A stretch of DNA of 5,396 nt from an uncultured Bacilli bacterium (GTDB lineage Bacteria; Bacillota_I; Bacilli_A; RF39; UBA660): positions 1 through 5,396 of the forward strand of contig CATKYP010000074.1 in the NCBI GenBank assembly GCA_949840855.1, given 5' to 3'. The notes beneath the pieces were generated by a model. It did no database searches and was not told the DNA's origin. It saw only the letters and a program-made list of their open reading frames with translations. Numbering within the stretch: position 1 is the first letter of the stretch; each line of letters begins with the position of its first letter. The translations under genes and the position numbers were made by a program. This document shows positions 1 to 4,603 of the stretch, piece by piece.

Positions 1-13
1 ACATTTCTAAAAT

Positions 14-167
14 TTAACATATTATATATTTTTTATCTATGTTAGTATCATTATTATGCCTTTGCTTATTTATTGACGTTGTATCTTTCTCTTTAATAAT
101 TTGTGGAAGTTTGATTAATGTATTTTTTTATTAATTCTAGTTTTGGGAATCTAGTCTTATACTGGTA
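14..167 (-). pseudogene. Left-end stretch with no intact gene; possible frameshifted coding remnant
   Basis: The 207 bp after vanZ hold no complete gene. Two overlapping minus-strand frames look weakly protein-like. The first is YQYKTRFPKLELIKKY and onward, from 167 to a stop at 95-93. The second, in a shifted frame, is TLIKLPQIIKEKDTTS then INKQRHNNDTNIDKKY, from 121 to a stop at 16-14. Joined by a frameshift near 115 they would give about 50 residues. There is no start codon with a ribosome site and I recognise no family. Chance open sequence in AT-rich DNA is the simpler reading. Confidence 0.15.
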
Positions 168-207
168 TTAGATATCTATGTAAAAGGCGTTTTTTATATT
201 TCTGTTA

Positions 208-720
208 TTATTTTTTTATTAATCTATTGATTAATAAAAATAACCCATATCCGATAATTCCACCTAAGGTATTTGCAATAACATCATTTATATCAGATGA
301 GCGACCTATAAAATATTGCACAAATTCAACACTTAATGTTATTAATAATACAAATATAATTGTTTTGAAAATTGTTCTTTTATTTCTATAAACAATTGGA
401 ATAAATAAACCTAAAGGTATAAAAAGCATTATATTAGGAATTACTTCTATGATAAGATGATTTATAGCATCTTTTTCTTCAAATATCCAATTAAATGGTA
501 TTAGATTCAAAATATGATGCTGTGGATGTAATGTTATTGGTACAAATAATATCGTTGCAAAAACAATTAAAAAAATTGAACAAAATAATCCTAAATATCT
601 AACTTGTTTACCAATACTTACACCTTTTCTGTTTAATTTTAACATTATGGGTAAATAAAGGGTAATTATTACTATAATAAATATTATTGCAAGCGTAATA
701 TAAGCTTGTATTCGATGCAT
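208..720 (-). CDS. vanZ: VanZ family membrane protein
   Basis: This 170-residue membrane protein has about four or five hydrophobic segments, near residues 6-26, 42-62, 94-110, 118-136 and 150-166. VanZ proteins confer low-level resistance to teicoplanin and related lipoglycopeptides by an unknown mechanism, best documented for vanZ of the vanA transposon Tn1546. The family motifs are all present: LNLIPFNWIF (71-80), NIMLFIPLGLFIP (96-108), the SVEFVQYFIGR turn (130-140) and SSDINDVIANTLGG (141-154), including Glu132, Gln135, Arg140, Asp143 and Asp146. The length is typical of a full VanZ domain and nothing is missing. The gene lies 260 bp after vanTm, so it may be an added cassette with its own promoter or a read-through member of the operon. 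Many Bacillota carry vanZ-like genes unrelated to resistance, so presence in the cluster is suggestive only. Confidence 0.93.
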   Translation of the reverse strand: MHRIQAYITLAIIFIIVIITLYLPIMLKLNRKGVSIGKQVRYLGLFCSIFLIVFATILFVPITLHPQHHILNLIPFNWIFEEKDAINHLIIEVIPNIMLFIPLGLFIPIVYRNKRTIFKTIIFVLLITLSVEFVQYFIGRSSDINDVIANTLGGIIGYGLFLLINRLIKK

Positions 721-728
721 AATTTTCT

Positions 729-734
729 CTCCTT
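729..734 (-). promoter_or_regulatory. Ribosome binding site of vanZ
   Basis: AAGGAG lies 8 nt before the ATG at 720. It is strong and sets the vanZ start ahead of the first membrane segment. Confidence 0.65.
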
Positions 735-764
735 TATAATTTTTTTGTTATAATTATTTCTAAT

Positions 765-886
765 CTAAATAAAATAGTTCATTTGTATTGTATTTGTTTT
801 ATCAGACATATCCTCACAATAGTCAAAGTAACTATTATTTTCATTAATTCATACTCTATAACATATTTTAAATTTCTAAAGTCCAT
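765..886 (-). pseudogene. Protein-like fragments between vanTm and vanZ, possible decayed gene
   Basis: A 35-codon frame (886-779) starts MDFRNLKYVIEYELMK and then turns into hydrophobic, unlikely sequence. From about 845 a neighbouring frame looks more protein-like: NENNSYFDYCEDMSDK, then TNTIQMNYFI, with a stop at 767-765. One frameshift near 845-850 would join the two. I recognise no family. The MDFR start has no good ribosome site. In such AT-rich DNA this could be chance, and it competes with the promoter proposed at 798-826. Confidence 0.18.
798..826 (-). promoter_or_regulatory. Candidate sigma-A promoter for vanZ
   Basis: On the minus strand TTGACT (826-821, 5 of 6 to consensus) is followed after 17 nt by GATAAA (803-798, 4 of 6). 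Transcription would begin around 790, about 70 nt before the vanZ ATG. The position after a 260-bp gap is sensible for giving vanZ expression separate from the operon. AT-rich DNA produces such matches by chance, so support is moderate. Confidence 0.4.
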
Positions 887-895
887 AACCTGTAA

Positions 896-919
896 AATAA
901 AAAGTATTTACTTTTTATT
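896..919. repeat. Perfect AT-rich inverted repeat in the vanTm-vanZ gap
   Basis: A 10-bp arm (AATAAAAAGT at 896-905) is repeated inverted at 910-919 around a 4-nt loop. RNA from either strand could fold into it, but only one pair is G-C. On the minus strand it follows vanTm and has T-runs within and just after the 3' arm, so it may act as a weak terminator or 3' end protector. The low GC content makes either role uncertain. Confidence 0.3.
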
Positions 920-928
920 ATTATTTTG

Positions 929-985
929 TTATTTGATTCTCTCATCTAAAGTACCAACAGTAAAGTTATCTATATCTAGTTTAAT
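929..985 (-). pseudogene. Possible remnant of the VanT racemase N-terminus
   Basis: Directly after the vanTm stop, in a shifted frame, the minus strand reads IKLDIDNFTVGTLDERIK and then stops. Alanine/serine racemase domains usually begin with a block of the form (A/W)-(I/x)-E-(I/L)-D-L-D-(N/A)-L-x-H-N-x-x-x-L. The fragment resembles this in sequence and sits where the domain should start, but it lacks the His-Asn pair. A frame change plus loss of the remainder would explain it. With only 18 residues, chance similarity is quite possible. Confidence 0.22.
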
Positions 986-1997
986 CTATGATCTGCTTGT
1001 TTTTATTTCTTATTTCATTTATTGTTACTTCCTTTATTTTTCCTAAAAGTACACAAAAAATAAGAGTTCCTAAAGATACTGTAATATATAATACTAAATT
1101 ATTTTGAATAAATATTTTTTCAACTCCTAAAGTTCTAGAAATTAATCTAACTATCACTATAAAGAGTGGATGAAAAATATAAATACCAGTTGACAGCTCT
1201 CTTAATTTTTTGTTTATGGATTTACTTTGTCCTATTAAATATCTAAATAGAAAATATATGATTGGGAGCAAAAAGATATACATACTATCATGCCTTTGAA
1301 GATTAAAATGATGTAATATTTCTGCCTCCATCATCATGCATAAGAAGAATAATCCACTTAAATACAAATCATATTCTTGTGTTTTTTTACTCGTTTTTAC
1401 TATATAACCTAAATATAAAAGTATTGGTACTAAAAACAAACCATTTCTTGTATAATTACAAATATTAAAAATCAAATCATAAAAGGCTCGAGAAATCTCA
1501 AACATACTCGCTACTTCATAATAACTATCCCCAAATAGTCCTATTATATAGAAAATGAGTGTTATAAAAAATGTTTTTTTATTTCCTAATCTTTTGATGA
1601 GAAAATATGTAATCCATAATCCTAAAATTAGTGCTGGAAAATACCATAAATGATATTGCGTTCCATTTATAAAAATATCTTTTATAATTTGTATAAAATC
1701 TATAGTAGAAAACTTACCTATATAGATATTCATTGGAATATATAAAATGATGCAAAATAAATATATCTTTAGTATTTTATTTGTGTATGTTTTTAAAATA
1801 CTTATATCATCTAATGATTTATCTAATATGTAATAGCCTGTTATCATTAAAAATAATGGTACTGCTATTCTTCCGAGTATTCTTGTAAAAAAGAAGTCAA
1901 ATTCTAGACTTATTTTAGCAAACGGAGAAATATGTATAGCTATTATTAGAAATGATAATATGAATCTAAAGATATCTATATTTATTTTTTTACTCAT
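981..1997 (-). CDS. vanTm: VanT membrane domain alone (VanTm-like, acyltransferase-3 fold); racemase domain absent
   Basis: This polytopic membrane protein has about ten hydrophobic segments over its whole 338 residues. It corresponds to the N-terminal half of VanT, thought to bring L-Ser to the racemase half for D-Ser production. It begins NIDIFRFILSFLIIAIH (His22), followed by GRIAVPLFLMITGYYIL (42-58). Further family motifs are YHLWYFPALILG (115-126), IIGLFGDSYY (151-160), NYTRNGLF (181-188), HHFNLQRHDSMYIFLLP (229-245) and IFHPLF (274-279). These match remembered VanT-G closely; generic acyltransferase-3 enzymes share only the fold. Full VanT is roughly 700 residues with a PLP racemase at the C-terminus. 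Here the protein ends in a charged tail (KEVTINEIRNKNKQIID) where the racemase should begin. VanL clusters of Enterococcus faecalis encode VanT as separate VanTm and VanTr, so a stand-alone membrane half has precedent. No VanTr is in the window. A true acyltransferase role cannot be excluded. Confidence 0.88.
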   Translation of the reverse strand: MSKKINIDIFRFILSFLIIAIHISPFAKISLEFDFFFTRILGRIAVPLFLMITGYYILDKSLDDISILKTYTNKILKIYLFCIILYIPMNIYIGKFSTIDFIQIIKDIFINGTQYHLWYFPALILGLWITYFLIKRLGNKKTFFITLIFYIIGLFGDSYYEVASMFEISRAFYDLIFNICNYTRNGLFLVPILLYLGYIVKTSKKTQEYDLYLSGLFFLCMMMEAEILHHFNLQRHDSMYIFLLPIIYFLFRYLIGQSKSINKKLRELSTGIYIFHPLFIVIVRLISRTLGVEKIFIQNNLVLYITVSLGTLIFCVLLGKIKEVTINEIRNKNKQIID

Positions 1998-2001
1998 TTT
2001 C

Positions 2002-2724
2002 TTACTCCTTTATAGTTAGAATAAATCCATCAATATTATTTCCTGATATAGTATAATCTTTATTTAGTTCTATGAAAGTTTCTTTTTGAAATGGAAGATA
2101 ATATATTTTGTTTTCCTTATAATTCAAAGGATTATGTGGATAAGTAAATTGTTTTAAAAAGCTAATATACTCTTCTAAACAGAAATTATTATTATTAATT
2201 ATTTCTGAATGAGGATAACCAACATAGCGAAAATGCCATTCTTCTTTAGATATTTTAGTAGTATTCTTTTTTTCTTCTTTGTACCTTTCAATAAAGCCAT
2301 ATTTAGGAGCCATCTTCCTAAATTCTTCACAGATGCCATAATAAGGAAACTTAGGACATATAAAATCTATATTTTCTTCATTAAGAGCTAGATCTATGGC
2401 AAGCCCTGTTTGGTGTTCTGAAGCATTAGGCAAAGCTACAAATTTTTTAGTAAATTCTTCTCCATTCTCTTTTAAAGAAGAATTATATATATCAATTTGC
2501 TCATTCAATGTTCTATATCCACTAACAGGTACTATTTTATTATTTGCTTTTATTTCATCTAATGCTAAATGTAGATTTTCATTTACATCACTTTCTAATT
2601 TAATATCTTTATATTTATTATCAAAAGAGACTAAATTTACTGTTTCATCTTTTAATAAATTATCTGGGTTAATAAGAATTAGATAACCTTTATAAATATC
2701 TTCATTTTTTAACACTTTTCTCAT
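2002..2724 (-). CDS. vanXY: VanXY-type D,D-dipeptidase/D,D-carboxypeptidase
   Basis: This zinc peptidase of the M15B (VanY/VanX) fold removes D-Ala-D-Ala dipeptide and the terminal D-Ala of pentapeptide precursors, so that D-Ala-D-Ser ends prevail. Zinc ligands visible are His104 and Asp111 in SEHQTGLAIDL and His164 in EEWHFRYVGYPHS. Glu161 is the likely catalytic base, and Arg71 in VPVSGYR is the conserved Arg. Several other blocks match remembered VanXY-G: NSSLKENGEEFTKKFVALPN (81-100), FPYYGICEEFRKMAPKYGF (126-144) and the C-terminal ISGNNIDGF (226-234). The length of 240 fits VanXY. There is no signal peptide or membrane segment, which favours cytoplasmic VanXY over membrane-anchored VanY. 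It overlaps the ligase by 4 nt and ends 4 bp before vanTm. The zinc motif reads E-E-W-H where I recall E-P-W-H in VanXY-G; the catalytic residues are kept. Having both activities is inferred from the family. Confidence 0.92.
   Translation of the reverse strand: MRKVLKNEDIYKGYLILINPDNLLKDETVNLVSFDNKYKDIKLESDVNENLHLALDEIKANNKIVPVSGYRTLNEQIDIYNSSLKENGEEFTKKFVALPNASEHQTGLAIDLALNEENIDFICPKFPYYGICEEFRKMAPKYGFIERYKEEKKNTTKISKEEWHFRYVGYPHSEIINNNNFCLEEYISFLKQFTYPHNPLNYKENKIYYLPFQKETFIELNKDYTISGNNIDGFILTIKE
2005..2010 (-). promoter_or_regulatory. Ribosome binding site of vanTm
   Basis: AAGGAG sits 7 nt before the ATG at 1997 and overlaps the vanXY stop region. It is strong and fixes the start of the membrane protein. 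Confidence 0.6.
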
Positions 2725-3761
2725 CTTTCTACTCCTAATTCGATTAGTTTGTCAATTACACTTTCAAAAGAAATTCCAATTTGTTTTAACATACTTGGGT
2801 ATCTTGAATGAGATGTGCAACCTGGTATAGTATTTACTTCGTTAAAAACTATTTTTTTATCTTTTGTATAAAACATATCTACTCTAGCAAAACCAGCACA
2901 TCCTAATGTTTTATATATTTTTAATGCTGTTTCTTTTATTTTTTCTCTTTCTTCTTTATCAATTCTTGCTGGTAAATGAATTCTACTTGTCTTTAAATTG
3001 TACTTTTCAAAATAATCAAAAAATCCCTCTTCTAATTCAATTTCATCCACTTCTCCTGTAATTGAATCAATATTGCCAAGTATAGCGCAGCCCACTTCAA
3101 ATCCATTTATATTTTCTTCAATAATTACTTTATTATCATATTTAAAAGCCTCATCTAATGATTTATATAAATCACTTATAGAAAATATTTTTGTGATGCC
3201 AAATGAAGATCCTGCCTTTAGCGGTTTTACAAATAATGGAAAATTTAATTTTGATATTTTTTCACTTATCTTTTCATAACTATCATTTTTATCAAATAAA
3301 TACGATATTGGAGATAATAATCCACTAGAAGAAACTAGTTCATGAGCTAAATACTTATCCATACATATTGCAGATGAAATCATATCACAACCTACATATT
3401 TTATTCCAGCAAGTTCAAGTAATCCTTGTAATCTGCCATCTTCGCCATTTCTACCGTGAAGAACAGGAAATACTACATCTAAACGAATTATCTCATTTGT
3501 TTCTAGTATTATAATTCCGTGATCACATCTATTGGTTGAAATAGTGATTTTCTTGCATATTTTGCTATCAAACCATTTATCTCTTTCTATATCATCTATG
3601 TTACCTTCATACAAGTAAAAATTCCCATCTTGTGTGATGCCAACCATTATCACATCATATTTTTCTTTATTAATATTTCTAATTACAGAAGTTGCTGATA
3701 CAAGTGATACTTCATATTCACTTGAACAACCACCAAATAAAATTGCTACTTTCTTTTTCAT
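2721..3761 (-). CDS. vanG: VanG-type D-alanine:D-serine ligase
   Basis: This cytoplasmic ATP-grasp ligase joins D-Ala to a second D-residue, here most likely D-Ser, for peptidoglycan precursors. The 346-residue length is normal for Ddl/Van ligases. The N-terminal lobe has ILFGGCSSEYEVSL (Glu16) and FPVLHGRNGEDG (98-109). The ATP-grasp part has FPLFVKPLKAGSSFGI (Lys179, Ser185-Ser186) and the IIEENINGFEVGC strand (213-225). Metal ligands are Asp295 in RVDMFY and Glu308 and Asn310 in FNEVNTIPG. The omega loop reads FFDYFEKYNLKTSR (247-260). Its EKY corresponds to the K-Y of D-Ala:D-Ala ligases and VanG/VanC enzymes, and the His region of the D-lactate enzymes VanA/VanB is absent. The stretch VDEIELEEGFFDYFEKY and the end TSHSRYPSMLKQIG are close to remembered VanG. 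The stop overlaps the vanXY start by 4 nt. D-Ser rather than D-Ala as second substrate is inferred from family and neighbours, not proven by the residues. Confidence 0.93.
   Translation of the reverse strand: MKKKVAILFGGCSSEYEVSLVSATSVIRNINKEKYDVIMVGITQDGNFYLYEGNIDDIERDKWFDSKICKKITISTNRCDHGIIILETNEIIRLDVVFPVLHGRNGEDGRLQGLLELAGIKYVGCDMISSAICMDKYLAHELVSSSGLLSPISYLFDKNDSYEKISEKISKLNFPLFVKPLKAGSSFGITKIFSISDLYKSLDEAFKYDNKVIIEENINGFEVGCAILGNIDSITGEVDEIELEEGFFDYFEKYNLKTSRIHLPARIDKEEREKIKETALKIYKTLGCAGFARVDMFYTKDKKIVFNEVNTIPGCTSHSRYPSMLKQIGISFESVIDKLIELGVER
2732..2736 (-). promoter_or_regulatory. vanXY ribosome binding site inside the ligase gene
   Basis: AGGAG lies 7 nt upstream of the vanXY ATG, within the last codons of the ligase gene. 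The ATGA overlap at 2721-2724 places stop and start together, the classic arrangement for translational coupling. This should keep ligase and dipeptidase output matched. Confidence 0.65.
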
Positions 3762-3766
3762 AAAAT

Positions 3767-4585
3767 CTACATCTCCTCTATTAAAGTATCTTTTGGAAGT
3801 TCATACTCTATTAAAACTTTTTCCTCATACAATTTTTCTCTTTTTATTTCTTGTTTTGTCATTTTGTCTCTTTCTATTCTAATAACACTTGTACATTCAT
3901 ATATTTTTCCATTTTGTCTTATATATTTAAAATCTTCATTAATTATTTCATATTCTATATTTGATTTCTTATTTGATAATATACGACCATACATGTACTT
4001 ATTATCAAATGAAATATCTATTTGATATATATCATTAGTTTCATTTTTTGCTTTTAAATCTAACCATCCACTATGTATTGTGGCATCAATTCCTTCTAAA
4101 GATGTTTTGTCAGGATTTGGAAATGATTTTACTTGATGTCCATGTCTTTCTATTACTGTAAGTGGACTCATTAGAAATATATAATGTAGTAAATTGCTTA
4201 AATGACATAAACCTCCACCCTTTTTGGCTACAATTTTACCATCAACAAGCACCAATCCATCTTTATATTCACCATATTTTTTACTGTTTTTTGATAAATA
4301 ACAAAATGAAAATACTTCTTTAGGGTATATTAAAATATTATTCATAGTCTTACTTGCTATTTTTAAATTATCCACTTTATTTTTTTGAAAAATAATGTCA
4401 TGGCCACTATTTTCATTGATCATTAAGGTTTTTATCTTACATACTTCATATTCTAATTTTTCTCCAAAAATTCTTGAATATTTATTACTATCAAATTTCA
4501 TTCCTATTCTATAAAACAAATTTCTTTGCCATATACGTAGTGGTAATAAAAATGTAAATATTTGTGTTAATCTTTTTCTACTCAC
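3767..4585 (-). CDS. vanW: VanW family protein of a vanG-type cluster
   Basis: This 272-residue protein belongs to the VanW family, an accessory of vanB- and vanG-type glycopeptide-resistance operons whose biochemical role is not established. The N-terminus (MSRKRLTQIFTFLLPLRIWQ, then RNLFYRIGMKFD) and the core match remembered VanW-G. Core motifs are DGLVLVDGKIVAKKGGGLCHLSNLL (residues 109-133, with GGGLC at 123-127), PLTVIERHGH (141-150) and GWLDLKAKNET (173-183). The GGG-L/I-C-(H/Q)-x-S block is the family signature. There is no clear signal peptide; residues 8-17 are only briefly hydrophobic. The C-terminal 60 residues are charged and less conserved. It starts with GTG behind AGAGG. It sits 18 bp after the peptidase gene, and its stop is 5 bp before the ligase start, so co-transcription is very likely. 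Assignment to the family is secure; function is open. Confidence 0.93.
   Translation of the reverse strand: MSRKRLTQIFTFLLPLRIWQRNLFYRIGMKFDSNKYSRIFGEKLEYEVCKIKTLMINENSGHDIIFQKNKVDNLKIASKTMNNILIYPKEVFSFCYLSKNSKKYGEYKDGLVLVDGKIVAKKGGGLCHLSNLLHYIFLMSPLTVIERHGHQVKSFPNPDKTSLEGIDATIHSGWLDLKAKNETNDIYQIDISFDNKYMYGRILSNKKSNIEYEIINEDFKYIRQNGKIYECTSVIRIERDKMTKQEIKREKLYEEKVLIEYELPKDTLIEEM
3773..3778 (-). promoter_or_regulatory. Ligase ribosome binding site embedded in the vanW 3' end
   Basis: GAGGAG, encoding the last two Glu codons of VanW, is 11 nt upstream of the ligase ATG at 3761. The site lies inside the upstream gene and the spacing is slightly long. This suggests that ligase translation is coupled to VanW translation. 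Confidence 0.5.
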
Positions 4586-4591
4586 TTAAAG

Positions 4592-4596
4592 CCTCT
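4592..4596 (-). promoter_or_regulatory. Ribosome binding site of vanW, supporting a GTG start
   Basis: AGAGG lies 6 nt before the GTG at 4585-4583, in the 18-bp gap after the C39 peptidase stop. No ATG in this frame sits close to a better site, and the resulting N-terminus (MSRKRLTQIFTFLLPLR) resembles remembered VanW-G starts, so GTG is preferred. Confidence 0.6.
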
Positions 4597-4603
4597 TTTC
4601 TTA

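Noticed and set aside
15..42. Possible hairpin AACATA...TATGTT as a terminator after vanZ
   Set aside because: It has only six A/T-rich pairs with a 16-nt loop and no following T-run on the minus strand.
73..100. Plus-strand promoter-like pair TTGACG-16-AATAAT
   Set aside because: The hexamers are good, but nothing downstream on the plus strand could be its gene; it would run antisense into vanZ. Chance matches are frequent at this AT content.
131..200. Short inverted repeats (ATAC/GTAT, AAAA/TTTT around CGCC) after vanZ
   Set aside because: The arms are about 4 bp and too weak for an intrinsic terminator. I see no convincing terminator for the operon in the window.
783..1046. Plus-strand open frame of 87 codons with hydrophobic translation
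   Set aside because: It overlaps the 3' end of vanTm and the AT-rich gap antisense, has no ribosome site, and its Ile/Ser/Leu/Tyr-rich product is typical of antisense AT-rich coding DNA.
2209..2686. Two plus-strand open frames opposite vanXY (2209-2391 and 2396-2686)
   Set aside because: Both are wholly antisense to the well-conserved vanXY gene and have no family resemblance or clear ribosome site.
3073..3279. Plus-strand open frame opposite the ligase gene
   Set aside because: It is antisense to the conserved ATP-grasp region and has no independent support.
3634..3882. Plus-strand open frame spanning the ligase start and vanW end
   Set aside because: It runs antisense across a tight gene junction, and its Phe/Leu-rich end is the mirror of Lys/Glu-rich codons in VanW.
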